DNA of 64,000 nucleotides from an uncultured Bacteroidales bacterium (GTDB lineage Bacteria; Bacteroidota; Bacteroidia; Bacteroidales; UBA932), in NCBI GenBank assembly GCA_900316955.1, contig ONEX01000014.1, positions 1 to 64,000 on the forward strand, read 5' to 3'. This document shows positions 7,800 through 16,856 of this stretch, one piece after another (the stretch's first letter is position 1; every line of letters begins with the position of its first letter). The notes beneath the pieces are model-generated. The model worked only from the letters and a program-made list of their open reading frames with translations, did no database searches and was not told where the DNA came from. A program made the position numbers and the translations under genes.

Positions 7800-8903
7800 T
7801 TAGCTCAGGTCGGCGCGGGCCATGGAGTCCTTGTAGTACTTCTGGTCCACGAAGACGTCTTCCTTGTACGGGTTGATGTGGCGCTTCTTGGCCTGGTAGA
7901 AGATGTAGCCGAGGGCGACCGCGTTGACGAGGAGGGCGAGGGCGCTGATGACGACCATCATCGTGGGATTGGCGGCGACCACGGAAGGATCCACGGTCGT
8001 GCCCACGACGCCGTCGACGGCAGCCTGTCCGCCGGCCTCATAGAGCGCCTTGATGGTGTCGACACCGTTCGGATAGAGGACGGGAAGGGTGGCCCAAGGG
8101 AACCACTGCTGGCCGTTCTTGAAGGTCTCCTGGAAGAGCGGGAACACCTGGGCGAACATGCACCAGATCGCGAGGGTGTTGGCGCGGTTCTGAATCCAGC
8201 CGCCACGGTTCCACAGCAGGGCCGCGATGGTCGGGGCGAGGAGCAGGGCGATACCGCAGTACCAGCTGTGCGTCGGCAGGCAGTTGTACGTGTAGGCGAA
8301 GTTCCAGATGTCATAGACGAGGATGTAGACCCAGGTCATGTCGGCCCAGATCATGTCCTTCTTGTCCTTGGACGGGTACACGTTCCACCAGGCGGTCATA
8401 CAAAAGATGTTGAGCAGACCGGCGACGCCGTTCATCACATTGTGCCAGCCGCCGTACTGCCAGACGCCTTCGGAGGTGAGCCACCACTTGTTCCAGCCCA
8501 TCACGGCCGACTCGAAGTCGGACACGCAGGCGATGAGGATGTTGATGCCCACGATGATGAACGGGAAAGGCTTGAACCAGTGCTTGGCGCCGATGCCCCA
8601 CTTGTACTTGATCATCATGAAGCCGATGCACCCCGCGGTGGCGGCGTAGAGCTTGGCATAGTGGAACCAGCCCTGCATGTAGACGTGGGTCTGGTTCTCG
8701 AGCGCCCACTGCGCGCCGTTCCGCACGCCGATCCAGATGGCGAGGAAGTACGCCGTCAGGGCCAGCGGAATGGCCAGGAACGTGATGACACCGCCGAGCT
8801 TCGTCCGGCGGGCGAATTCATTGAAGAGGATGAGGCCGACGAGCACGACCAGCAGCATCCCCCACTGGGCGAACGCATGTTCGCCATACACTTGGAAGAA
8901 CAT
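7800..8903 (-). CDS. multi-pass membrane protein, DUF5692-like
   Basis: The 367-residue protein has eight or nine predicted helices and many Trp residues (WWLTSEGVWQYGGWHN, MTAWWNVYPSKDKKDM, VYDIWNFAYTYNCLPTHSWY). It resembles the DUF5692 family as I remember it; that assignment needs a profile search. No catalytic motif is known. It is the last gene of the hypB / flavoprotein / hypA / small membrane protein unit, 26 nt after the preceding stop. This suggests a membrane function linked to that redox or nickel module, which is inference from context only. Confidence 0.75.
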   Translation of the reverse strand: MFFQVYGEHAFAQWGMLLVVLVGLILFNEFARRTKLGGVITFLAIPLALTAYFLAIWIGVRNGAQWALENQTHVYMQGWFHYAKLYAATAGCIGFMMIKYKWGIGAKHWFKPFPFIIVGINILIACVSDFESAVMGWNKWWLTSEGVWQYGGWHNVMNGVAGLLNIFCMTAWWNVYPSKDKKDMIWADMTWVYILVYDIWNFAYTYNCLPTHSWYCGIALLLAPTIAALLWNRGGWIQNRANTLAIWCMFAQVFPLFQETFKNGQQWFPWATLPVLYPNGVDTIKALYEAGGQAAVDGVVGTTVDPSVVAANPTMMVVISALALLVNAVALGYIFYQAKKRHINPYKEDVFVDQKYYKDSMARADLS

Positions 8904-8929
8904 AGTGAAAGGTTTTAGTTATTAAGTTG

Positions 8930-9271
8930 TTATAAAGCTGCGCGTTTACGGTCCCGCGCCAGCGCCCACACCAGCCAGGCGGCGGTGAGGACGAGGGACA
9001 TCGGGACGCCCACGGTGAGCATCTCGCGGAGCATCACCAGCCCGCCGCCCGCCTGGTCCAGGGCGGTGAAGAACGGGAAGCGCCAGGTGAGCTCGCCATT
9101 GATGACGTGGTCCACGATGAGCATCAGGGTGCCGCCCCAGAGCATCTTCTCCAGGTCGGGAAGACGGTGCCGGAGGACGGGCGCGTCCGGCGCGGCGATC
9201 GCCGCCGCGTGACGCTTGCGGTACACGGTCGTGGCGACCGCCTGTACCAGGGGAACGATAAAACAAGCCAT
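8930..9271 (-). CDS. small membrane protein in hyp cluster
   Basis: The 113-residue protein has three hydrophobic segments: about 1-16, 42-60 (MLWGGTLMLIVDHVING) and 80-104. A basic stretch KRHAAAIAAPDAPVLRH lies between the first two. No family is recognised. It starts 4 nt after hypA ends and is followed by the DUF5692-like gene, so it is almost certainly co-transcribed. It could be a partner subunit of that membrane protein. Confidence 0.7.
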   Translation of the reverse strand: MACFIVPLVQAVATTVYRKRHAAAIAAPDAPVLRHRLPDLEKMLWGGTLMLIVDHVINGELTWRFPFFTALDQAGGGLVMLREMLTVGVPMSLVLTAAWLVWALARDRKRAAL

Positions 9272-9275
9272 ATTC

Positions 9276-9620
9276 TTAAGTTACTTCTATTTCCTTGATT
9301 TCCACCTCGTTCCCTTGCAGGAGCCAGGTGTTTTCGCTGTGGCAGTGCGGGCAGGTCTTCCCGTACCGGACCGTCTCGTACTCCGCGCCGCAGCCGTCGC
9401 AATGGGTCAACGCCGGGATGGTGTTGACCTTCAGTTCGCAGCCTTTCAGCAGCGGCTCCTTGTCCGCCGCCCAGCGCCAGCAGTCGGTCAGGTACTCGGG
9501 GATGACCGTGGACACTTCGCCGATGTTCATCACCACGGCGGACACATGCTCCACGGCATTCTCCAGAGCCGCCTTCTTGACGTCCCGGATGATATAGAAA
9601 ACGATGCCCAGTTCGTGCAC
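9276..9620 (-). CDS. hypA: hydrogenase/nickel metallochaperone HypA
   Basis: HypA delivers nickel to NiFe hydrogenase or urease maturation, working with HypB. With a GTG start at 9620 the protein begins Met-His-Glu-Leu, the conserved N-terminal nickel site (H2), and is 114 residues, the family length. Zinc-site pairs C74/C77 (CDGC) and C90/C93 (CPHC) are present. The start overlaps the stop of the flavoprotein gene by one base (TAGTG), implying coupling. No other hyp genes or hydrogenase subunits are in the window. Confidence 0.9.
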   Translation of the reverse strand: MHELGIVFYIIRDVKKAALENAVEHVSAVVMNIGEVSTVIPEYLTDCWRWAADKEPLLKGCELKVNTIPALTHCDGCGAEYETVRYGKTCPHCHSENTWLLQGNEVEIKEIEVT

Positions 9621-12445
9621 TACTTCTTCTTGAAAAGGATCTTGCCCGTCCGCTTGAGCATGTACGGCAGGATGCCGGAGAACTTGTCCTCGGAGGTGCG
9701 CATGATCGAGGCCTCGGGATGGACCCGGTGCAGGTGGATGGCGTCGAAGGCGCACTTGGTGGTGCAGACGCCGCAGCCGATGCAGCGGTTCTCGTCCACG
9801 ACGGAGGCGCCGCAGGACAGGCAGCGGGCCGTCTCCTTGCGGACCTGATCCTCGGTCAAGGTGCCGTGGTACTCGCGGAACGCGTCCGTGACGGGCTTCA
9901 CGCCGGGATCCTGGCGGGAGCCGTTGTCATAGGACTCGACCAGGATGTCGCCCTTGTCCAGCTCGATGAAATCGCGCCGGTTCCGGCCGATGGTCATGTG
10001 CCCATGCTGCACGAAGCGGTGCAGGGACTCGGCGGCCTCCTTGCCGGCGGCGATGGCGTCGATGGCGAACTTCGGGCCGGTGTACACGTCGCCGCCCACG
10101 AAGATGTCGGGCTCGGCCGTCTGGTAGGTGAGCTTGTCGGCCACGGGGTACACGCCGCGGAAGAACTCCACCTTCGTATCCTTGAGCAGGTCCTTCAGCA
10201 CCACGGTCTGGCCGATGGCGAAAACGATCTGGTCAGCCTCCAGCGTAATGAGCTCATTCTCATCATATTTCGGGGCGAACCGCTTGTTCTCGTCGAATAC
10301 GGAGGTGCACTTCTTGAACACGATGCCGGTGACCTTGCCGTCGCCGAGGACCTCCTTCGGACCCCAGCCCGGGTTGATCACGACGCCGTCCTCGCGGGCC
10401 TCGGTGCGCTCCTCCAGGGAGGCGGGCATGATGTCCTCGGTCTCGAGCGACAGCATCGTCACCTCTGACGCACCGCTGCGCTTCGCTACGCGGGCCGCGT
10501 CGATCGCGACATTGCCGCCGCCCACGACGACCACCTTGCCGGACACCTTCACCTTGCCGGTGTTCGCCGCATGGAGGAAGTCGATGGCCGTGGACGTGCC
10601 GGGGAGCGTCTCGCCCGGGATGCCGGGCAGCTTGCCGCCCTGGCAGCCGATGGCCACGTAGAAGCCCTTGTAGCCCTGCTCGCGCAGGCCGGCGATCGTG
10701 ACGTCCTTGCCGACCTCCACGCCGCACTGGATATCGACACCGATCTCCTTCATGATGTCGATCTCGGCCTGGATGACGTCCTTCTCCAGCTTATAGGAAG
10801 GGATGCCGTAGCGGAGCATGCCGCCGGGCTCCTCGTTCTTCTCGAACACCGTCGGCTTGTAGCCCATGGTGGCGAGGTAGTAGGCGCAGCTCAGGCCGGC
10901 CGGGCCGCCGCCGATGACGGCGATCTTCTCCTCCCAGCGGTCCTGGACGTTGGAGCAGATGTTCACCTCGGGGATGAAGCGCGTCTCCGCGTTCAGGTCC
11001 TGTTCCGCGATGAACTTCTTCACCGCGTCGATGGCGATGGGCTGGTCGATGGTACCGCGGGTGCAAGCGTCCTCGCAGCGGCGGTTGCACACGCGCCCGC
11101 AGACGGCCGGGAACGGATTCTCCCGCTTGATGAGCTCCAGCGCCTCGGTGTACTTGCCCTCGGCGGCCTTCTTCAGGTAGCCCTGGACGGCGATGTGCGC
11201 CGGGCAGGCGGTCTTGCAGGGCGCCGTGCCGGTCTCGTAGCAGTTGATCCGGTTCTTGTCACGGTAGTCCTCGGTCCACTTCTCCGGGCCCCACTTGGCC
11301 GCATCCGGGAGCTCCTGCTTGGGATAGGTCTGCGGGCCGTGCTTGGTGCACAGCTTCTGGCCCAGCTTCACCGCGCCGGCGGGGCAGTATTCCACGCAGC
11401 GGCCGCAGGCGACGCAGTTCTTCGGGTCCACCTCCGCCACGTAGGCGCTCCGGGACATGTTGGGCGTATTGAACAGCTGCGACGTGCGGAGCGCGTTGCA
11501 GATCTTGACGTTGCAGTTGCAGATGGCGAAGATCTTCCCTTCGCCGTCGATGTTCGTCACCTGGTGCACGAAGCCGTGGTCCTCCGCCTTCTTGAGGATG
11601 GCCATCGCCTCGTCGTAGGTGATGAAGTGGCCGCGGCCGGTCTCGGCCAGGTATTCGGCCATGTCACCCACGCCGATGCACCAGTCGCGGTAGTCGTCGG
11701 CGCACCCCTCGTCCAGCTTCTTCCGGCCGTATCGGCAGGAGCAGATGCCCACGGCGAGATGCCCTTCATACCGCTTGAGCCAGTAGGAGATGTGCTCGAT
11801 GTCCACGGACTGGTTCTCCATCGAGATGGCCTTCTCCACCGGGATGACGTGCATACCGATGCCGGAGCCGCCCATCGGCACCATCGGAGTGATCTTCTCC
11901 AGCGGGAGGAAGGTCATCCGCTCGAAGAACATCGCCAGCTCCGGATGCTTGTCCATGAGCTCGACGTTCATGTTGGTGTACTCGGCCGACCCGGGCACGA
12001 ACATCGGCACCCAGTAGATGCGGTCCTCGCGGGCAAAACCGGTGCCAGGCACGGGGCCTTCCTTCGTGTACTTGTCGCCGTAGTCATACTCCAGCATACC
12101 GAAGTAGGCGAGCTTGTCCAGGAGTTCGTCGAAGGACTTGTCATCCGGGGTGTAATGCTTCTCCGCATTCATCTCGTGAAGCTTCTGATAGGTGTGGTGC
12201 TCGCGCACCCGGAAGAAGTTCCCCGGCAGCATGTCCAGCAGGAGGTCCAGCGAGGCCTCCCGGGTCACGGCGTCCATCTCGTCCTCGAAGATGCACGCGA
12301 GGCCCCAGTACTCGGGGGCGTCGGTGTCCATCTTGATCTTTCCGGGGATGCGGTCCGTGACGTGGCGGACGAATTTCAGGAGCTTGGGATTGGGATTCTT
12401 ATCCCCTTTGTGCTTGGGGATAAATTTCTGGGACATCTCAGGCAT
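9620..12445 (-). CDS. Fe-S flavoprotein, NAD(P)H oxidoreductase (GltD-like)
   Basis: This 941-residue soluble redox protein has, in order, an N-terminal region (about 1-340) with a possible winged-helix stretch and unusual Cys motifs (ICSCRYGRKKLDEGC, ICNCNVKIC); a ferredoxin-like 4Fe-4S set CVACGRCVEYCP (about 360); a GltD-type N-terminal Fe-S region (CKTACPAH… AVCGRVCNRRCEDAC); FAD-binding VIGGGPAGLSCAYYLA; NAD(P)-binding VVGGGNVAIDAARVA; and a C-terminal CIGCGVCTTKCAF cluster. It resembles the NADPH-oxidising subunits of glutamate synthase and electron-bifurcating enzymes. It lies between hypB and hypA, 12 nt after hypB. The start could also be 9 nt downstream (MSQKF). Confidence 0.85.
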   Translation of the reverse strand: MPEMSQKFIPKHKGDKNPNPKLLKFVRHVTDRIPGKIKMDTDAPEYWGLACIFEDEMDAVTREASLDLLLDMLPGNFFRVREHHTYQKLHEMNAEKHYTPDDKSFDELLDKLAYFGMLEYDYGDKYTKEGPVPGTGFAREDRIYWVPMFVPGSAEYTNMNVELMDKHPELAMFFERMTFLPLEKITPMVPMGGSGIGMHVIPVEKAISMENQSVDIEHISYWLKRYEGHLAVGICSCRYGRKKLDEGCADDYRDWCIGVGDMAEYLAETGRGHFITYDEAMAILKKAEDHGFVHQVTNIDGEGKIFAICNCNVKICNALRTSQLFNTPNMSRSAYVAEVDPKNCVACGRCVEYCPAGAVKLGQKLCTKHGPQTYPKQELPDAAKWGPEKWTEDYRDKNRINCYETGTAPCKTACPAHIAVQGYLKKAAEGKYTEALELIKRENPFPAVCGRVCNRRCEDACTRGTIDQPIAIDAVKKFIAEQDLNAETRFIPEVNICSNVQDRWEEKIAVIGGGPAGLSCAYYLATMGYKPTVFEKNEEPGGMLRYGIPSYKLEKDVIQAEIDIMKEIGVDIQCGVEVGKDVTIAGLREQGYKGFYVAIGCQGGKLPGIPGETLPGTSTAIDFLHAANTGKVKVSGKVVVVGGGNVAIDAARVAKRSGASEVTMLSLETEDIMPASLEERTEAREDGVVINPGWGPKEVLGDGKVTGIVFKKCTSVFDENKRFAPKYDENELITLEADQIVFAIGQTVVLKDLLKDTKVEFFRGVYPVADKLTYQTAEPDIFVGGDVYTGPKFAIDAIAAGKEAAESLHRFVQHGHMTIGRNRRDFIELDKGDILVESYDNGSRQDPGVKPVTDAFREYHGTLTEDQVRKETARCLSCGASVVDENRCIGCGVCTTKCAFDAIHLHRVHPEASIMRTSEDKFSGILPYMLKRTGKILFKKK

Positions 12446-12457
12446 AAGGATCGGCGA

Positions 12458-13132
12458 TTAGTTTTGTTTCCAGGATTTTACCTCGGCGAGCAGCCAGTCG
12501 GCGAAGTCGTCGAGCCCCTCGCCCGTCTTGGCGCAGATGGGGATGATGCGGGCTTTGGGATTGCGCATGCGGACATATTCGCGGCACTTGTCCAGGTCGA
12601 AGTCGAAGTAAGGCATCACATCGACCTTGTTCACCAGGACGAGGTCGCAGACCGAGAACATGAGCGGGTATTTCAAGGGCTTGTCGTCCCCTTCCGGGAC
12701 GGAGAGGATCATGGCGTTGCGCACGGCGCCGGTGTCGAACTCGGCCGGGCACACGAGGTTTCCCACATTCTCCAGGATGACGAGATCCACCTCCGAGAGG
12801 GCCACGTTGTCCAGCCCCTGGCGCGTCATTTCGGCGTCCAGGTGGCACATCCCGCCCGTGTGGAGCTGGATGGTGGGGATGCCCGTGGCCTGCTGGATCT
12901 TGACGGCATCGACATTGCTGTCGATGTCCGCCTCCATCACGGCCACGCGCACCTTGTCCTGGATGCGCTTGAGCGTACCGATGAGCGTGGTGGTCTTCCC
13001 CGCGCCGGGCGAGGACATCAGATTCAGGAGGTAAACCCCCTTGCCTTTCAGTTCTTTTCTGAGTTTGTCGGCGTCCTCGTCGTTGTCCGCGAAGACACTC
13101 TTCTTGATCTCGATGATTTTTACATCATCCAT
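12458..13132 (-). CDS. hypB: hydrogenase nickel incorporation GTPase HypB
   Basis: HypB is a SIMIBI GTPase that supplies nickel with HypA. The chosen ATG at 13132 gives 224 residues. The P-loop SSPGAGKTT lies at about 40-48, the interdomain metal site C96-H97 in TGGMCHLDA, the G4-like NKVD and the base-binding region CAKTGEG are present. It lacks the N-terminal CxxCGC motif and the His-rich stretch seen in some homologues. An upstream in-frame extension of 20 codons is possible but lies in promoter-like sequence and is not conserved in type. It is the first gene of the five-gene unit. Confidence 0.9.
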   Translation of the reverse strand: MDDVKIIEIKKSVFADNDEDADKLRKELKGKGVYLLNLMSSPGAGKTTTLIGTLKRIQDKVRVAVMEADIDSNVDAVKIQQATGIPTIQLHTGGMCHLDAEMTRQGLDNVALSEVDLVILENVGNLVCPAEFDTGAVRNAMILSVPEGDDKPLKYPLMFSVCDLVLVNKVDVMPYFDFDLDKCREYVRMRNPKARIIPICAKTGEGLDDFADWLLAEVKSWKQN

Positions 13133-13204
13133 GGCGGTTCGGGTTTCGTTTCGTGTCTGTGGTTCAGTATGCGAATATACGCATAAATCCACGACTATCC
13201 AAAA

Positions 13205-15532
13205 CTACAGCCTTACGTGCACCCGCTTCCCCTTGTAATGGACGGTCTTCGGCGCATGGCCAGGGACCTTGACGACGAAGTCGCGCTCACGGAGCATCCC
13301 CGGGAAGGTGCCCTGGCGGGGACCGATGGTCAGGCTGCCCTGCTTTTCGTTCCATTTCAGGTCGATGGTGGTGTACTCCCCTTTCTCGTACTCGTAGCCG
13401 TCGCCGGCGTCCTCATACAGCGTGAAATGGCCGTCGGCGCCGGGGAAAACGGCAATTTCCAGGCTGTCCCAGGGCTTCTCGGAGGTATACTGCACGTCCG
13501 GGCCGTAAGGCAGGATGGCGCCGGCCTTCACGAAGACCGGGATCTCGGAGATCGTGTACTCGCGGGTATACTCCTGACCGCCCTCGAGGCATTCGCCGGT
13601 GTGGAAGTCATACCAGGCGGCGCCGGCGGGGAGGTAGGTCGTGAACGGCGCGGCGGTCGCGCCGGTGAGCGCGGCCTTCCCGTCGGTCAGGACCGGCTCC
13701 GTGACCGGATGGACCAGGATGGACGGACCGAACAGATACTCGTCGCTGAGCGCGAGGGCCTTGCGGTCCCGGGCGAAGTCCATCACCAGCGGGCGCATGA
13801 TCAGGGCGTCCTCCAGGACGGTGGCGCCGGCCAGGGAATAGATGTACGGCATCAGCTTGTAGCGGAGCTTGATGGCGTTCATCTGCTCGTCGAAGGCCCA
13901 TTCGCCCGGCGCGCCGAAGCGGTAGATCTCCGTCGTGAGCGGTCCGGAGGTATGGTTCCGCATGACCGGCACGAAGACGCTCCACTGCATCCAGCGCACC
14001 TGCAGTTCCTTCAGGGCGACATTGTCGGTACCGCCCTCATAGAACCAGTTGAAGAAACCGCCGATGTCGGTGTTCCAGTACGGGATGCCGCAGATCGTGT
14101 AGTCCAGGCCGGACGGGATCTGCGCACGGAGCACGTTCCAGCGGGACTGGACGTCGCCGCTCCAGCTGAAGGTCGCGTAGCGCTGGATGCCGAAGGCGGC
14201 GCTGCGCGTCATCTGCACGGCGCGCTTCGCATAGCCCTTCGCCCGGTAGTTGTTGTAAATACCCATGTTCGTGACCAGCGGGAACGCGTTCCGGACGCTC
14301 CGCCAGGTGCCGTCGGCGGTGCGGTAGTCATTGTCCTCCTTGGTGGGATAGAAGTGGTCGGGCTCGGTGGAATCGCTCCATAGGGCGTCCACGCCCTGGT
14401 CCACCAGGCCTTCCAGGTATTTCCAGTAGATTTCCCGGGCCTGGGGATTGAACGGGTCGTAGATCTTCACGCCGCCCGTCATCGGCCAGGTCTTGAAGGG
14501 CAGGAGGGCGCCGATGGCCTCGAGTTCCTTGAACTGCGGGGTCAGCGGGCCGAAGTCCGGCCAGATGGAGATTGCGAGGTGCGCGTGGTTGTTATGGACA
14601 TTGGCGATCATCGTGTCTCCGCGCTCGTACAGCGGATTGTCGAACCGCATCGAGTTCCAGTTCTCGTTCTCGCCCCAGTACTGCCAGTCCTGGACGATGC
14701 AGTCCAGCGGAATGCCCATCTCCCGGTGCGTCCGGAGCGCCTCGCACAGTTCCTCGGTGCTGTGGTACCGCTCCCGGCACTGCCAGTAGCCATGGACCCA
14801 GAGGGGAAACATCGTGGCCTTGCCGCCGAGCTTGTGTTCCAGGGCGACCAGCTTGTCCACGCTGCCCCCGTCATACAGGAAATACAGGTCCGAGCAGTCC
14901 CCCACCTCGCTGGTCATCACGGTCTTGCCGCCGGGTTCGTCCTCGAAGTCGCTCATGCCGGGGTTGTCCCAATAGACGCCGTAACCCTTTTCCGAGCAGA
15001 AGAAGGGGATGTAGATGTGCATATTCTCGTTCCACAGATGGACCTTCTTGCCGCGGAGGCTCAGGTCCTGGTCCTGCCGCTGGCCCAGGCCGTACAGGAA
15101 CTCGTCGGCATCCGGCAACCAGCACTGGCTCACCTTGAAGCGCCCGGCATCGGGATCGTCGGCCGGACGCGCCTCGAAGGCCGTTCCGGCCTCCTGCAGC
15201 AGCTGTTCTCCGCCTGCCGCGTCGTAGAAAGTGACATCGCCCGTGGCCTTGTCGATGGACGCGACGATCTTCCCGGTATTCAGGAAGACGGCCGCTTCCG
15301 TCTCCGTCCGCTTGACCTGGGTCTTCTGCGGCTCCAGCACCACGGAATAGCTCTTCTTGTTCGCGGCCCCCACCCCGCCGAGCGGATACTTCACCACCCG
15401 CACGATATCGGGCGCATAGACCGTCACTTCACAGGTCAGGGATTCGGTTTCCACGGTCTCGCGGACCACCTTCGGCCCCGCGCACGCCGCAATCAGCAGG
15501 AGCGCAGAGAGCAGGAACAGGCACTTTTTCAT
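13205..15532 (-). CDS. GH31 family alpha-glycosidase lipoprotein
   Basis: The 775-residue exported enzyme carries the lipobox IAAC (C17). GH31 enzymes remove terminal alpha-glucosyl or alpha-xylosyl residues with retention. The nucleophile is D387 in LWSDSTEPD and the acid/base D460 in SWSGD, with VQDWQYW and WPDFG substrate-site motifs also present. The SDSTEPD form resembles alpha-xylosidases and 6-alpha-glucosyl enzymes more than digestive maltases, so the specificity is uncertain. It has its own TATCTTTG promoter at 15554-15561. The start is set by the lipoprotein signal MKKCLFLLSALLL; the longer frame adds only 8 residues upstream. Confidence 0.9.
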   Translation of the reverse strand: MKKCLFLLSALLLIAACAGPKVVRETVETESLTCEVTVYAPDIVRVVKYPLGGVGAANKKSYSVVLEPQKTQVKRTETEAAVFLNTGKIVASIDKATGDVTFYDAAGGEQLLQEAGTAFEARPADDPDAGRFKVSQCWLPDADEFLYGLGQRQDQDLSLRGKKVHLWNENMHIYIPFFCSEKGYGVYWDNPGMSDFEDEPGGKTVMTSEVGDCSDLYFLYDGGSVDKLVALEHKLGGKATMFPLWVHGYWQCRERYHSTEELCEALRTHREMGIPLDCIVQDWQYWGENENWNSMRFDNPLYERGDTMIANVHNNHAHLAISIWPDFGPLTPQFKELEAIGALLPFKTWPMTGGVKIYDPFNPQAREIYWKYLEGLVDQGVDALWSDSTEPDHFYPTKEDNDYRTADGTWRSVRNAFPLVTNMGIYNNYRAKGYAKRAVQMTRSAAFGIQRYATFSWSGDVQSRWNVLRAQIPSGLDYTICGIPYWNTDIGGFFNWFYEGGTDNVALKELQVRWMQWSVFVPVMRNHTSGPLTTEIYRFGAPGEWAFDEQMNAIKLRYKLMPYIYSLAGATVLEDALIMRPLVMDFARDRKALALSDEYLFGPSILVHPVTEPVLTDGKAALTGATAAPFTTYLPAGAAWYDFHTGECLEGGQEYTREYTISEIPVFVKAGAILPYGPDVQYTSEKPWDSLEIAVFPGADGHFTLYEDAGDGYEYEKGEYTTIDLKWNEKQGSLTIGPRQGTFPGMLRERDFVVKVPGHAPKTVHYKGKRVHVRL

Positions 15533-15553
15533 ATCGGAAAGCGTTAAGTTTCT

Positions 15554-15561
15554 CAAAGATA
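15554..15561 (-). promoter_or_regulatory. -7 box of the GH31 gene
   Basis: TATCTTTG on the minus strand, 21 nt before the ATG, is an exact TAnnTTTG match. Confidence 0.6.
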
Positions 15562-15590
15562 GTGATTAATCCCTACCTTCCCAAATGCCC

Positions 15591-15690
15591 GGTTGCAAAA
15601 ACGGCCTCCAATCGCCCCAAACGCAACATACCCCCCTTCGCAAAGCGGGGCACATTGCAAATTCGGCCATACAAGGCCGATTCTGCAACC
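15591..15690 (+). repeat. REP-like repeat, left copy beside the Y1 gene
   Basis: The roughly 100-bp element matches 16857-16955 in the same orientation. It is palindromic: outer arms GTTGCAAAAA and TGCAAC, and an inner hairpin from GCAACATACCCCC through CTTCGCAAAG to GGGGCACATTGC. A 22-nt core (15617-15638) is identical in both copies apart from the last bases. The rest of the gene-free gap 15562-15981 shows the palindrome at 15725-15745 and nothing coding. Confidence 0.8.
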
Positions 15691-15724
15691 TCCAACTAGG
15701 CACCTTCCGCCTCCTCCCCGCCAG

Positions 15725-15745
15725 ATTCCGGGTCAAGCCCGGAAT
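15725..15745. repeat. REP-like palindrome
   Basis: Arms ATTCCGGG and CCCGGAAT enclose TCAAG. The identical 21-mer occurs at 62624-62644 and a two-base variant at 43978-43998, all in intergenic DNA. Confidence 0.75.
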
Positions 15746-15981
15746 GACTGAACGGAATGCCCGGAAAGAGCGATAGGTCGCGGCGGAACAAAGGGGAGGG
15801 TAGGACCGGATTGACCAGGAGGTAGGCCGAATCGTATCGTTTTACGCAAGAATAGTGGGTTTTTGCGTAAAAAGGAGAGGATGATATCAGCATTGCAGGG
15901 CCTTCTGCGGCACATTTTCAACTTTATCCGTTTCCCTTTTTGTGAAAACGGTCAGGTTGCGGTACCTTGCGCAAAAAAGAG

Positions 15982-16833
15982 ATGTTTGAACCGATCGATG
16001 ACATTTGGCATGTCTTTTCAGACGGCACGCGGGCGGATATTCCGTTCGATACGGTGGAGGACAAGGTATTTGGATGGAACAGTGTGGCCATCTGCGCAGA
16101 GATTGCCGGGGTGCGGGTCTGGGTGGTTACGGTGAACGATACCCATTTCCATTCTCTGGTAAAAGGGACGAAAGAACGGGCGGAACGATACCGAAGCCTG
16201 CTCCAGCAGCGGTTGCAGAGACACTTTCCAGATGATAATGTGCATGTGGCATGCAATCCGGTCGTCATCCGGGAAAAAGTATTGTCCCGATTTATGTATG
16301 CTTACCGGAACTGCATGGACTTTTACCGGAAACTGCCAGGAGAGTATCCCTGGGGGTGCGGCCACTTGTATTTCTCCGAGCAGCGCTATTTCTTCAAGGG
16401 CCGCCGGATCGACAGTTTGACCTGGCGGGAACGCATCGCACTGTTTCGTACGCAGCATCCACTTCCGTCACACTGGCTGATGGATGAAAACGGACGCATC
16501 TTGCCGGAATGCTTTGTGGATTATGAAGCCGTGGAGCGTTTCTTCAGGAGCCCCCGGGCATTCATCGCTTTCCTGTATGTCCGCAAGGAGGACGAGGCGG
16601 CCATCAAGCAGGAAATCTATCAAGACTATCTGGAGTCCAGAAGCATCCAGGACCTGCGCAGGATGGGTAACAGGTATTGTGTCAATTATTGTGGCAAGTC
16701 CCTGATAAAAGCACCGTTTGAGATTCGCCTCAAAGTTGCAAGACGAATGCTCGCCGAGCGGCTCTCCGGTCGTAGCCCCAGCCTGGCCAAGGCGCTGTTT
16801 CTCCAGCCAGCGGATCTTCAGTTTTTGGTCTGA
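15982..16833 (+). CDS. REP-associated Y1 transposase-like protein (RAYT)
   Basis: The 283-residue protein belongs to the IS200/Y1 (HUH) nuclease group. The HUH motif is H55-F-H57 in NDTHFHSLVKG, and a candidate catalytic Tyr lies in FMYAYRN (Y106 or Y108). The C-terminal half has the pattern of Bacteroidales RAYT-like proteins (HWLMDENGRILPECFVDY, then a helix-turn-helix-like end). ATG 15982 was chosen because the upstream TTG at 15967 lies inside a TACCTTGC -7-like box. Base composition is lower in GC than its neighbours. It lies between two matching REP-like repeats, the usual RAYT setting, and no other transposase gene or IS ends were seen. Confidence 0.8.
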   Translation: MFEPIDDIWHVFSDGTRADIPFDTVEDKVFGWNSVAICAEIAGVRVWVVTVNDTHFHSLVKGTKERAERYRSLLQQRLQRHFPDDNVHVACNPVVIREKVLSRFMYAYRNCMDFYRKLPGEYPWGCGHLYFSEQRYFFKGRRIDSLTWRERIALFRTQHPLPSHWLMDENGRILPECFVDYEAVERFFRSPRAFIAFLYVRKEDEAAIKQEIYQDYLESRSIQDLRRMGNRYCVNYCGKSLIKAPFEIRLKVARRMLAERLSGRSPSLAKALFLQPADLQFLV

Positions 16834-16856
16834 TGCCCGGCTTTCCCAAACGCAAT

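Noticed and set aside
10571-13186. 871-codon open frame opposite the flavoprotein and hypB
   Set aside because: Antisense shadow of two genes with conserved motifs on the minus strand.
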